This document shows, in pieces, positions 1 to 7,726 of a stretch of DNA of 19,427 nucleotides. The stretch covers positions 1-19,427 of the forward strand of contig JABMRL010000228.1 of assembly GCA_013202615.1 (NCBI GenBank), read 5' to 3'. This DNA is from Dehalococcoidia bacterium. Its GTDB lineage: Bacteria; Chloroflexota; Dehalococcoidia; Dehalococcoidales; RBG-16-60-22. The notes below the pieces were generated by a model, which had not been told where the DNA came from, did no database searches, and saw only the letters and a program-made list of their open reading frames with translations. The position numbers and the translations under genes are program-made. How positions within the stretch are numbered: position 1 is the stretch's first letter; each line of letters begins with the position of its first letter.

Positions 1-2
1 AT

Positions 3-296
3 GCGGTCGTCCCCTCGCTGCTAAAGCGTGAATGCGCCGTTTCCATCCCCTGTAAAGGGGACCGACGGCTGGCTTCTGCCCAGGATGATGAAATCCTCTT
101 TACATTGGTACCGGAGTTGCTCCCTGATTTTATCGCCGGCTTGAGGTTCCTGCAGGAGAATGGATGGGGGTTGCCAATCACTCAGGAGTACAAAGAAGAG
201 TATGACCTCAAACCAGCCTACGCCAAGCTTGGAGAGATGCTGGGCGTGGACGTGAAAAAATCACCGCCGCGGGAACAGAAGTATCAAAAAATCTAA
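3..296 (+). CDS. C-terminal part of a DUF169-like protein (5' end outside window)
   Basis: The frame is open from base 3 to the TAA at 294-296, giving 97 residues of a protein that begins upstream. The stretch from about residue 10 reads CAVSIPCKGDRR, then AQDDE and a LVPELL segment. This resembles the C-terminal block of DUF169 (COG2043) proteins, where a conserved Cys-Gly-(D/N)-R element is followed by an acidic 'DDE' element. The function of that family is not established. An internal TTG at 105 could be read as a start, but the similarity continues upstream of it, so I treat the gene as truncated by the window edge. It is 47 bases from the next gene on the same strand and is probably co-transcribed with it. 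The family assignment is from motif memory only. Confidence 0.55.
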   Translation, partial: AVVPSLLKRECAVSIPCKGDRRLASAQDDEILFTLVPELLPDFIAGLRFLQENGWGLPITQEYKEEYDLKPAYAKLGEMLGVDVKKSPPREQKYQKI

Positions 297-343
297 TCGG
301 TTATCCGCCCGGTAAATAATTTTATGCAGCCAGGAGGCCAAAG

Positions 344-1141
344 ATGCAGTTAATAGATACGCATGTAATGATGGAGTCCCTTAGCCTTCAGGATTTGGAG
401 GCTATGTCGGCATCCGGTGTCAAAGCTCTTATCGCTGACGCCGCTGGCGGCATGGACTACGCCACGTCAGCGCAGGCATCGATCAATTATTTTGAACATA
501 CGCTGGTCGGAGAAACCAAGCGCGCTTCCGATTACTTCATAGATGTCTATGTTATCTTGGGCATTAACATGATGGCCATTCCTGCCGACTACGAGAAGAT
601 ACTTGACGCATTGCCTGAATATTTGAAACGAGAGAAGGTGGTAGGTGTCGGGGAAATCGGTATGGAACCGAAATCTGGTACCTGTCCTGATTTGAGCAAG
701 CAAGAAGAGATTTTGAAAGCAGAGCTCAGGATGGCTAAAGAGCATAATAAGGCAGCGGTATTACATTTACCGTCAGCAGAGAGAACCGGCTGGATTGAGC
801 GGTATATCAAGCTCATTGACGACGCTGGACTTGACCGGGGTAAAGCGATTATCGTTCATTCGGATGCCAGCACCACCAAAATAATCACCGAAGCAGGCTG
901 TATGGCCGGTCTTTCGGTACTGCCCATGCGCAGAATCACCCCCGAGGATGCTGCCAAAATAGTCGCTGAAAATGACATGAATCGCATATTGGTCAGCAGT
1001 GATAACCGCATCCGCCATCGTTCCGACCCGCTCTCTGTGCCAAGGATAGCCGTACAGATGCGGCGCCTGGGCTTAAGCGAAGCAGATGTAGAAAAGGTCC
1101 TGTTCGACAACCCGAATAAAGTTTTCAATCTGGGCATCTGA
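344..1141 (+). CDS. TatD-related TIM-barrel metal-dependent hydrolase (COG1099-like)
   Basis: This 265-residue protein has the layout of the TatD-related amidohydrolase-fold proteins of COG1099. Visible elements are an N-terminal IDTHVMM, GEIGMEP with Glu104, VLHLP with His141, IIVHSD with His172, ILVSSD with Asp220, and a C-terminal DNP(N)KVF. In the family these are metal ligands and catalytic residues of a hydrolase acting on an unknown phosphoester or amide. The usual HxH at the end of the first strand is changed here: His7 is present but the second His is Met9. The binuclear site may therefore be altered. A strong AGGAGG at 332-337 lies six bases before the ATG, which settles the start. 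It sits 59 bases before the MmgE/PrpD gene in the same direction, so a role in the same pathway is plausible but unproven. Confidence 0.8.
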   Translation: MQLIDTHVMMESLSLQDLEAMSASGVKALIADAAGGMDYATSAQASINYFEHTLVGETKRASDYFIDVYVILGINMMAIPADYEKILDALPEYLKREKVVGVGEIGMEPKSGTCPDLSKQEEILKAELRMAKEHNKAAVLHLPSAERTGWIERYIKLIDDAGLDRGKAIIVHSDASTTKIITEAGCMAGLSVLPMRRITPEDAAKIVAENDMNRILVSSDNRIRHRSDPLSVPRIAVQMRRLGLSEADVEKVLFDNPNKVFNLGI

Positions 1142-1200
1142 CAACACCTGATAACGCCGGTGAACGAACAGAGACAAACGATACTTTTGGGGAAGATGAA

Positions 1201-2595
1201 ATGAGCCTTGAAGAGGAACTGGTAGATAAGGCAATCTCAACCAATTTTGATGATTTGCCCCCTGAAGTGGTCATGGCCTGCAAAAAGAGTGTCGTTGACC
1301 TTATCGGTGTGGCGATTGCTGGTTCAACCACGCCGGTGGCAAAGAAGCTGTTCGAAGTAGTCAGCCAGTGGCAAGGAAAACCGGAGAGCAGTATTTTCCT
1401 TCATAATATGGCCATCCCTGCCCATGACGCTGTTTTTGTCAACGCCACAATGGCACGCGCTTTAGATTTCAATCAATATCATTTCAGCACCGGAACGCAG
1501 CCTCCCCCAACCATGGTGCCGGTAGCGCTGGCCACGGCGGAACTAGGTGGTAAAGTCAACGGCAGAGATTTTATCAGCGCGGTCACCATCGGCTCGGAGG
1601 TCATGTGCCGCATGCGCATGGTACCCGACTATTGTTCCGGATTAAGTGGGTGGGTGGGAGATGTTTGCGGTATCTTTGGCGGGGCTATAACTGCGGGAAA
1701 GTTGATGGGCTTTAACTCGGAGCAGATGCTAAATGCGCTGGGATTAGCCTACAGTCAATCCGCCGGGAATGTTCAGGGCGTACGCGATGTCGGCGGTGGA
1801 GCTACCCTGTCACTTCAGCAGGGTTTATCGGCCAGAGCCGCTATGCTATCAGCGACGCTGGGCAAAAACGGGCTTGGAACTTCAAAGCAATTCCTGGCGG
1901 CAAAGGCCGGTTTTTACGAAGTCTATTACCGGGGAATCCATCATGACCTGAACCGACTGATGGACGGTTTTGGAAAAAGGTACGAGGTCATGAATTTAGC
2001 CATAAAACCGTATCCTTCCTGCGGGTATACTCTCTGCCCTATTGATAATGTACTGGACATCGTACGGAAAAATAATCTGACAAGCCGGGAAATAGAAAAA
2101 ATTGTGCTCAGGGTGGGACAGGCCGCCTATAATAATGTTTGCCTTCCACGCGAGACTAAATCCCGCCCTGAAACAGTCGGTGATGCTATGTTCAGCATTC
2201 CCTATACGATTGGCAGTGCCGTTTTCAGTGGCGAGGTGTTTCTGGAAGACTTCTCTGCCGAAGCCATAAAAGACGTCCAGCGCTTAAAGGAAGTGGACAA
2301 GGTCGAGTGTTTGCTGGACCCTGATATTGAAGCGGAAGCCAGCAAACTGAGCCTGAGATTATCGCTGAACGTTGCTGAAGTATCCACCAGGGACGGTAAA
2401 AATTTAAGTCAGAAGATGCTTCATGCCAGGGGCTCCCCGGAAAAACCGATGGCATTCGAAGAGTGCGCCCAGAAAGCCCGGCGCTGTGCCCAATTTGCCG
2501 GGTTCAGCGCCGAAAAAATGGATATGCTGGTGGAGCACATCAATCGGCTGGAGCAGCTCGAAGATGTCAGTGTTATCCTCGAGCTGCTAAAGTAG
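1201..2595 (+). CDS. MmgE/PrpD family protein (2-methylcitrate dehydratase / cis-aconitate decarboxylase superfamily)
   Basis: This protein of 464 residues matches the family's usual length of about 450. It carries the recognisable ALDF segment in the first third, a GFNSEQMLNALGLAYSQ helix, and the KPYPSCGYT signature at residues 269-277. Known members are 2-methylcitrate dehydratase, cis-aconitate decarboxylase and iminodisuccinate epimerase. Several positions usually conserved in those enzymes differ. ALDFDDTH is ALDFNQYH, the following HP is QP, TKRLHAG-type residues read LSLQQG, and the KPYPSCRYTH motif has Gly for Arg and Leu for His. It is therefore a divergent clade whose reaction cannot be named. 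The ATG at 1201 follows a GGGGAAG at about 1188-1194. The next gene is aconitase X, which also acts on hydroxy-acid-type substrates, so a joint pathway is likely. Confidence 0.85.
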   Translation: MSLEEELVDKAISTNFDDLPPEVVMACKKSVVDLIGVAIAGSTTPVAKKLFEVVSQWQGKPESSIFLHNMAIPAHDAVFVNATMARALDFNQYHFSTGTQPPPTMVPVALATAELGGKVNGRDFISAVTIGSEVMCRMRMVPDYCSGLSGWVGDVCGIFGGAITAGKLMGFNSEQMLNALGLAYSQSAGNVQGVRDVGGGATLSLQQGLSARAAMLSATLGKNGLGTSKQFLAAKAGFYEVYYRGIHHDLNRLMDGFGKRYEVMNLAIKPYPSCGYTLCPIDNVLDIVRKNNLTSREIEKIVLRVGQAAYNNVCLPRETKSRPETVGDAMFSIPYTIGSAVFSGEVFLEDFSAEAIKDVQRLKEVDKVECLLDPDIEAEASKLSLRLSLNVAEVSTRDGKNLSQKMLHARGSPEKPMAFEECAQKARRCAQFAGFSAEKMDMLVEHINRLEQLEDVSVILELLK

Positions 2596-2640
2596 TATGG
2601 GCGGCAAGATAATATGAAACCTGGCCGGGGATTTGGAAAT

Positions 2641-2667
2641 TCAGGTATCCTGGCCGTTATAACCTGA
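2641..2667 (+). promoter_or_regulatory. Hairpin in the gap between MmgE/PrpD and aconitase X genes
   Basis: The 140-base gap 2596-2735 contains TCAGGTAT at 2641-2648 pairing with ATAACCTGA at 2659-2667. This gives eight base pairs with one bulged A and a ten-base loop. TTTT follows at 2671-2674 after AGGC-type bases. It could be a weak terminator or attenuator, or a processing site that lets the two halves of the operon be expressed at different levels. Only short open frames of about 17 codons occur in the gap, with nothing to support them as genes. Confidence 0.3.
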
Positions 2668-2735
2668 GGCTTTTAATGGCAATCAATGACTTTCCGCAGA
2701 AGGAAAGCGACAGCGCGTTCCAGAGGTGAAGGAAG

Positions 2736-4019
2736 TTGAAGCTGACCGCAGATGAAGAACGGATGCTCGCTGGAGAGTCCGGTCCCGGCGTACAAAGGGC
2801 GATAGAACTATTAATCGCCGTGGGTGAGGCCTATGAAGCTGAGAAACTTATAGATATATCGTCGTCACATATCCTCTCACCGGAAATGCAATTCTGGAAC
2901 ACAGGGCAGCTTTCACGCTGGTCCCGGGAGCTGGTAGCCGAGTCCGTTGAGGGGGCGACACATTTCAGAGTTCCCGTTACCATTAATCCGATTTTTCTCG
3001 AACCGGCAATAGCCGAGAGGCTGGGATACCCCGAAAGCTATATCGAAGAAATGCGCCAGTCCCTTGCCTTTGGCCGGGAAACGTATGCCAGACTGGGTGT
3101 AATCCCCACCTACACCTGTTGTCCGTTTTACATCCACCCGTTACGACAGGGTGAGCATTCCGGTGGTGCCGAATCGCTGGTGGTGCTTTTTAACAACTCG
3201 GTCCTCGGGGTGATGGTTAATCGTGAATCTGGCCCCACCGCTTTAGCCACGGCCCTCACCGGCAAAACCCCGCTCTATGGAATGCATCTGCCCGAAAACA
3301 GATACGGTCGTGTACTCGTTGAATTAAAGGATGACCTCGACCCCGGGGCGTTCACCTACGCCGATTATAACGCCTTGAGCTACGGCGTGGGTAAAATGGT
3401 GGTTGATAAAATCCCGGTTTTCCTGGGGCTACCCCAAAATATGTCAATAACACAGCTCAAATACCTCTGCGCGCCGCTCGGCGTTTCTGCCGGGATACCC
3501 ATGTTCCACGCGGTGGGCATAACCCCAGAGGCACCCACGGTGGAAGCTGCCCTCGGGGGTGGAAAGCCTGAAATGAGCATCGAAGTGGGTAGAAAAGAAA
3601 TAAACCAGGTTTTTGAGGAGCTTTGCTCGGCCACCGAACTGAAAATTGATTATGTGTTTCTCGGCTGCCCTCATGTAACGATTCCTGAAATGAAGGAAAT
3701 CGCCACTCTTTTGCAGGGTAAGAAAATAAAATCGGGCCTTCTTCTGGTCGTCGGCATCACCGAACCGCTCCGCCTGCTTGCCCGGGAGATGGGACTGGTT
3801 GATATTATAGAGAATTCGGGAGGTATGGTCGTCTCCGGCATGTGCTCGGCGGGTTCTTTCCTGCGGCGCGGAGTTCCAGAAGGCTTTCACGTAGGCGTCG
3901 TGGCTACCAACGCGGCCAAGGCAGCTCATTATCTCAAAGCAGGCGGAGTCCAGGTCTGGTTCGGGACAATGCCGGAATGCATCAATGCCGCCGTCACAGG
4001 GAAATGGGAGGCTGCCTGA
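2736..4019 (+). CDS. Aconitase X catalytic (large) subunit, DUF521
   Basis: This 427-residue protein matches the AcnX large subunit end to end. It opens with LTADEERMLAGESG, has the conserved core around NNSVLGVMVNRESGP and TPLYGMHLPE, and ends in a swivel-facing C-terminus. Likely iron-sulphur cysteines are Cys128 in TYTCCPFY, Cys311 in LGCPHV and Cys370 in SGMCSAG. In place of the common DTC at the last site the sequence reads GMC. AcnX enzymes are dehydratases. Characterised ones act on phosphomevalonate (archaea) or cis-3-hydroxy-L-proline (bacteria), and the substrate here is unknown. The start is a TTG at 2736 preceded by AGGTGAAGGAAG, with no better in-frame ATG upstream. The small subunit starts three bases after the stop, so both are co-translated. 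Confidence 0.93.
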   Translation: MKLTADEERMLAGESGPGVQRAIELLIAVGEAYEAEKLIDISSSHILSPEMQFWNTGQLSRWSRELVAESVEGATHFRVPVTINPIFLEPAIAERLGYPESYIEEMRQSLAFGRETYARLGVIPTYTCCPFYIHPLRQGEHSGGAESLVVLFNNSVLGVMVNRESGPTALATALTGKTPLYGMHLPENRYGRVLVELKDDLDPGAFTYADYNALSYGVGKMVVDKIPVFLGLPQNMSITQLKYLCAPLGVSAGIPMFHAVGITPEAPTVEAALGGGKPEMSIEVGRKEINQVFEELCSATELKIDYVFLGCPHVTIPEMKEIATLLQGKKIKSGLLLVVGITEPLRLLAREMGLVDIIENSGGMVVSGMCSAGSFLRRGVPEGFHVGVVATNAAKAAHYLKAGGVQVWFGTMPECINAAVTGKWEAA

Positions 4020-4022
4020 ACG

Positions 4023-4463
4023 ATGGAAAGTTTTACGCTCAAAGGTCGCGGTGCATCGAAGGGAGTGGCAGAAGGAGAGGCACTGTTGACTCATGATGCT
4101 ATTTCGTTTCTCAGCGACATCAGCATCACCGAGGGAATTATCACTTCTCCGCAGTCCAGGTGCAAAGGGCAAAGCGTGTCCGGTAAGATACTGATTTTCC
4201 CCACCGGTAGAGGCTCCACCGCAGACCCCTACGGGTTTTATATGTTAAAGAAGGCAGGAAAAGCCCCTAAGGCGGTGATTAATGTTGATGCAAATCCAAC
4301 AACCGTAGCCGGGGCAATTATTTCAAATACACCAATGGTATACAAGCTGGATAGAAATCCTCTGGATGTTATCGAGACCGGCGACCATGTACTGGTCGAT
4401 GGTAATAAGGGAATTGTTATCATTACGAAAAAAGGGAGGGCTAATGATGGGAGAGCGTCTTAA
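4023..4463 (+). CDS. Aconitase X swivel-domain (small) subunit, DUF126
   Basis: This 146-residue protein is the small subunit that caps the AcnX active site. The hallmark GKILIFPTGRGSTADPYG lies at about residues 54-71, and an NTPMVYKLD segment lies at about 101-109. In homologues the Ser/Thr of the GRGST turn contacts the substrate. The gene begins three bases after the large subunit stop. Its last 20 bases overlap the start of the SDR gene, so large subunit, small subunit and dehydrogenase form a tight translational unit. Separate subunits are typical of archaeal and many anaerobic bacterial AcnX enzymes, whereas some bacteria fuse them. Confidence 0.93.
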   Translation: MESFTLKGRGASKGVAEGEALLTHDAISFLSDISITEGIITSPQSRCKGQSVSGKILIFPTGRGSTADPYGFYMLKKAGKAPKAVINVDANPTTVAGAIISNTPMVYKLDRNPLDVIETGDHVLVDGNKGIVIITKKGRANDGRAS

Positions 4464-5238
4464 AGGGAAAGCGGCCATTGTTACCGGAGCTGGCTCAATT
4501 GGCCCCGGTATGGGGAATGGGAAAGCTACGGCCATTCTTTTTGCCAGAGAAGGCGCCCGGGTAATGGCCGTTGATTGTAACCTTTCGGCAGCCGAGGAAA
4601 CCAGGCGGTTAATTGATGAAGAAGGCGGGGATTGCATTGTATTCAAGGCGGACGTATCAAAATCCGAAGACTGTAGGAGCATGATTGAAAGTTGCCTCCA
4701 GGCTTTTGGCAGGGTTGACATCCTGCATAATAATGTGGGAATTTCATCGCGTGCCGGGATTGATGGGACCAGCGAGGAACAATGGGACAGGGTGATGAAT
4801 ATTAACCTGAAAAGCATGTTCTTAACCTGCAAGTATGCCCTTCCCCAGATGGAAAAACAGGAAAGCGGCGTCATAGTAAATATCGCCACAATCCATGCTA
4901 TAAGGGTGCCGGGCCCGGCAATCGCTTACGCAGTATCGAAGGCCGGGGTGGTGGCTCTTACGCGAGAGATAGCAATTCAATATGCGGCAAAGGGGATTCG
5001 AGCGAATGCCATATTGCCCGGCCTGATGAGAACACCGATAGTTGAGTCCATGGCTAAAAGTAGTTCCAGCGAGGACCTGGAAGAGCTGTGGAAAAAGCGT
5101 GATGCCAGATGTCCCACCGGCAAGCAGGGTGATGCCTGGGACACCGCCTATGCCGCTCTGTTCCTGGCTTCAGAGGAGGCGAAGTATATAACAGGAACGA
5201 CACTGGTTGTTGATGGCGGTATAACACAGCGAATATGA
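4444..5238 (+). CDS. Short-chain dehydrogenase/reductase (SDR)
   Basis: The protein has 264 residues from the ATG at 4444. That start is chosen because GGGAGGG lies at 4434-4440 and because the longer reading frame from 4366 adds only residues antisense-like to the AcnX small subunit. The Rossmann motif is VTGAGSIGPGMGNGKA, the expanded glycine loop of one SDR clade. It is followed by NNVGIS and the catalytic YAVSK. The position 13 residues before the catalytic Tyr, normally Ser, is Thr. The C-terminal VDGGITQ is typical. It is probably an NAD(P)-dependent oxidoreductase for a secondary alcohol or oxo-acid. Overlap with the AcnX small subunit implies that it acts on the AcnX substrate or product. 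Confidence 0.9.
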   Translation: MMGERLKGKAAIVTGAGSIGPGMGNGKATAILFAREGARVMAVDCNLSAAEETRRLIDEEGGDCIVFKADVSKSEDCRSMIESCLQAFGRVDILHNNVGISSRAGIDGTSEEQWDRVMNINLKSMFLTCKYALPQMEKQESGVIVNIATIHAIRVPGPAIAYAVSKAGVVALTREIAIQYAAKGIRANAILPGLMRTPIVESMAKSSSSEDLEELWKKRDARCPTGKQGDAWDTAYAALFLASEEAKYITGTTLVVDGGITQRI

Positions 5239-5594
5239 GCGCGGGAACAGAGAAAGGGCAAATAGCCGGTCCGCTATTGAGCTTGGGCCTGCGCTTTAAA
5301 GTCTCTTTCTAACTGGTATAGAAAAGGGGGCAAGTCCAATACCGGTAACTCTAACTTAAGAAGTGGTATCCCTTTTGGGGGCAGGTCACCCCCTTCTCTT
5401 TTAATCACTGTTATCAAAATTGCTTGATTTGTTGCTTATTGCACATCCTGACGGTTTGTGTTCCACAAAATGAATCGAACGCCTTTTTATAGCTTATTCG
5501 TTAATGGTGAAGAGAGAATCTACGCTGACTTACTTACTCTATACTATTAGGCCGAACGCTGGAGATGCCGATTATGGTGAGTTCTCTTCGCTAA
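5239..5594. other. Convergent intergenic region without a gene
   Basis: The 356 bases separate the plus-strand SDR gene from the minus-strand mutase small subunit gene. No supported open frame is visible. It contains the terminator-like hairpin at 5377-5404. It also holds two related copies of a GGTAT...GGGGGCARGTC motif (5315-5336 and 5366-5386), and a six-base perfect stem TTTGTG/CACAAA at 5455-5469. The rest is AT-rich and otherwise featureless. Confidence 0.6.
5377..5404. terminator. Probable terminator between the two convergent operons
   Basis: GGGGG at 5377-5381 pairs with CCCCC at 5389-5393 across the seven-base loop CAGGTCA. TTCTCTTTT follows on the plus strand. On the minus strand the hairpin is followed by AAAAG only, so it serves the plus-strand SDR operon better than the opposing one. 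The stem is short and the T tract is interrupted, so this is a moderate call. Confidence 0.45.
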
Positions 5595-6011
5595 CTATGT
5601 AAGTCTATTCGCAGGCTTTACATTCTTATTTGTCCAGTTGATTATCTCAGCGATGGATGTCCCGGGAAGAAATACCTTTTTTATACCTAGTTTTTGAAGT
5701 GCTGGAATATCTGTTTCGGGGATGATGCCCCCGCCGATAACGGTCATGTTACCGGCCCCTTTTTCATGAAGTTGTTTCGCCACTTCACCGAAGTGATGCA
5801 GGTGGGCACCGGAGAGGCAGCTCAGACCGACCAGGTCGACGTCTTCCTGTATTGCCGCGGCAACTATCTGCTCCGGCACCTGGTGCAACCCGGTGTAGAT
5901 GACTTCATAGCCAGCGTCCCGGTAACCCCGGGCGATAATCCTGGCTCCCCGGTCATGCCCGTCCAGGCCCGGTTTGGCAATCAGGACTCTTAATTTCCTT
6001 TTCTGGTTCAT
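5595..6011 (-). CDS. B12-binding small subunit of an acyl-CoA mutase (methylmalonyl-CoA mutase C-terminal domain family)
   Basis: This 138-residue protein is a stand-alone cobalamin-binding domain. PGLDGHDRG at residues 14-22 contains His19, the expected lower cobalt ligand. [11 protein letters not shown] and [11 protein letters not shown] follow as the nucleotide-tail binding loops, and FLPGTS closes the fold. Length and motifs match the small subunit of two-subunit mutases that carry out 1,2-carbon-skeleton rearrangements using adenosylcobalamin. It is the last gene of the operon, 35 bases after the large subunit, which lacks a B12 domain of its own, so the two must assemble. The name methylmalonyl-CoA mutase should be used with care, because the large subunit's substrate residues differ. 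Confidence 0.92.
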   Translation of the reverse strand: MNQKRKLRVLIAKPGLDGHDRGARIIARGYRDAGYEVIYTGLHQVPEQIVAAAIQEDVDLVGLSCLSGAHLHHFGEVAKQLHEKGAGNMTVIGGGIIPETDIPALQKLGIKKVFLPGTSIAEIINWTNKNVKPANRLT

Positions 6012-6046
6012 CTATTCTTCATATACCGCCCGGTGGGTGTTTTGGC

Positions 6047-7726
6047 CTAGTAGAAACCAGGGTCGCGATACTCTCCAAAGACTTCCCGATATACGTCGCA
6101 GATTTCCTGCTCGGTGGCATTGGCCCTGACCGCTTCGATGACGCTGGGCATTACGTTTCTGGCACTCTGGCAGGCGGCGCGAAGGTCGCGCAGGGTCCGG
6201 CCCACTTCCCGGTTATCCCGGGTCTTTTTTACTTTCCGTAGCCTTTTAACCTGCTCCGTTTCCACTTTTTCATCGACCTTCAGAAGCTCGATGGGGGACT
6301 CTGCCTGTCTGGCCGCGTATTTATTCACGCCGACGACGACTCTTTTCTGACTGTCGACTTGCTGTTTAAAGTGATAGGCGGCATTGGCGATTTCCTGCTG
6401 CGGGAACCCGACCGAAATCGCCGCCAGCATACCTCCCATGTCATCTATCTTCCGGATGTATTCCCAGGCCTCGTCCTCTATTCGGTTGGTGAGCGACTCC
6501 ACGAAATAAGAGCCGGCCAGGGGGTCAATGGTATTGATTACCCCGCTCTCTTCCGCCAGAATCTGCTGGGTGCGCAGGGCGATGGTGGCGGCAAATTCGG
6601 TGGGCAGGGCGAATTCCTCGTCAAAGGAGTTGGTGTGCAGAGACTGGGTGCCGCCCAGGACAGCCGCCAGGGCCTCTGTGGTAGTACGGACAATGTTGTT
6701 ATACGGCTGCTGGTGGGTCAGAGAGCAGCCAGACGTTTGGGTGTGAAAGCGCAGCCACCAGGAACGCGAGTTTTTCGCTTGGAACCGCTCCTTCATAATT
6801 CTGGCCCACATCCTCCGGGCGGCCCTGAGTTTGGCGATTTCTTCAAAGAAGTCCAGGTGAGAATCAAAGAAGAAGGAAAGCCGGGGAGCAAAGGCGTCCA
6901 CGTCCAGCTTTTTACGTGCCATAACGTCCTGGACGTAGGCAATTCCGTCGGCCAGGGTAAAAGCCAGCTCTTGGACGGCGGTGGAGCCAGCCTCGCGTAT
7001 ATGGTAGCCGCTGATGCTTATCGTGTTCCAGCGGGGCACGTGGCTGGTGCCGAACTCGATAGTGTCGCTGATAATCCTTATCGAGGGTTCAGGAGGGCAC
7101 ATCAGGGTTTTCTGGGCAATGAACTCTTTGAGCATGTCATTCTGGATGGTCCCGCCAAGTTTCTTCCAGCTCACTCCCTGTCTTTCAGCGGCGACCAGGT
7201 ACATCGCCCAGAGAACGCTTGCCGGCGGGTTGATGGTCATGGAAGTAGTCACCCTGTCCAGAGGGATATTCCGGGTGAGCCTCTCAAAATCGGCCATAGT
7301 GTCAATGGCGACCCCGCATTTGCCGACCTCGGCGATGGAGCGTGGAGAATCGGAGTCGTATCCCATCAGAGTCGGGAAATCAAAGGCCGTGCTCAGTCCG
7401 GTCTCTCCTTCTTCCAGAAGCTGGTGCAATCTCCGGTTGGTATCCTCAGCGCTGCCCAGGCCGGCGAACATCCGGTATGTCCATACTTTCCCCAGGTAGC
7501 CGGTTGGCTGGCAGCCCCTGGTGAAAGGATAGGTGCCGGGATAGCCGATTTTTTCGGCAAAGTCCAGGTCACCAATGTTTTCCGGGGTATACAGGGGGTC
7601 TATATCAAGGTCAGATACGGTGGAAACTCGTTCTTCTCCCGAGGCGTGGTCATTTTGTTCTCGTACATCATCCCGCCATTTCTTCATTCCCTGGTGGGCT
7701 TCGTTTCGTGTCCTGTTACTGAACAT
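6047..7726 (-). CDS. Acyl-CoA mutase large (substrate-binding) subunit, methylmalonyl-CoA mutase family; specificity probably not methylmalonyl-CoA
   Basis: From the ATG at 7726, which has AAGAAGGTG in front, the protein has 559 residues, normal for the TIM-barrel subunit. The longer frame from 7807 overlaps the upstream gene and is not used. Family motifs are YPFTRG at 66-71, FDFPTLMGYDSD, GGTIQNDMLKE, ISISGYHIREAG (Tyr241, His242), QQPYNN and GGTQSLHTNSFDE. In methylmalonyl-CoA mutase a Tyr and an Arg (Y89 and R207 of the Propionibacterium enzyme) bind the free carboxylate. The aligned positions here are Gln73 (RGCQPTGY) and Gln205 (EFIAQKT). Gln at the second position is what isobutyryl-CoA and 2-hydroxyisobutyryl-CoA mutases carry. 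Its position in the operon of a branched-chain 2-oxoacid oxidoreductase supports an isobutyryl-CoA-type substrate, by inference. Confidence 0.92.
   Translation of the reverse strand: MFSNRTRNEAHQGMKKWRDDVREQNDHASGEERVSTVSDLDIDPLYTPENIGDLDFAEKIGYPGTYPFTRGCQPTGYLGKVWTYRMFAGLGSAEDTNRRLHQLLEEGETGLSTAFDFPTLMGYDSDSPRSIAEVGKCGVAIDTMADFERLTRNIPLDRVTTSMTINPPASVLWAMYLVAAERQGVSWKKLGGTIQNDMLKEFIAQKTLMCPPEPSIRIISDTIEFGTSHVPRWNTISISGYHIREAGSTAVQELAFTLADGIAYVQDVMARKKLDVDAFAPRLSFFFDSHLDFFEEIAKLRAARRMWARIMKERFQAKNSRSWWLRFHTQTSGCSLTHQQPYNNIVRTTTEALAAVLGGTQSLHTNSFDEEFALPTEFAATIALRTQQILAEESGVINTIDPLAGSYFVESLTNRIEDEAWEYIRKIDDMGGMLAAISVGFPQQEIANAAYHFKQQVDSQKRVVVGVNKYAARQAESPIELLKVDEKVETEQVKRLRKVKKTRDNREVGRTLRDLRAACQSARNVMPSVIEAVRANATEQEICDVYREVFGEYRDPGFY

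Noticed and set aside
2596..2735. Two short open frames of about 17 codons between the MmgE/PrpD and AcnX genes
   Set aside because: They lack ribosome binding sites and family resemblance and are of chance length.
3444..4172. A 242-codon minus-strand frame opposite the aconitase X genes
   Set aside because: It crosses both AcnX subunit genes, which are firmly supported, and shows no family motif or ribosome binding site.
5455..5469. TTTGTG-TTC-CACAAA stem as a terminator for the minus-strand operon
   Set aside because: The stem is short and AT-rich, and no T tract follows it on the minus strand.
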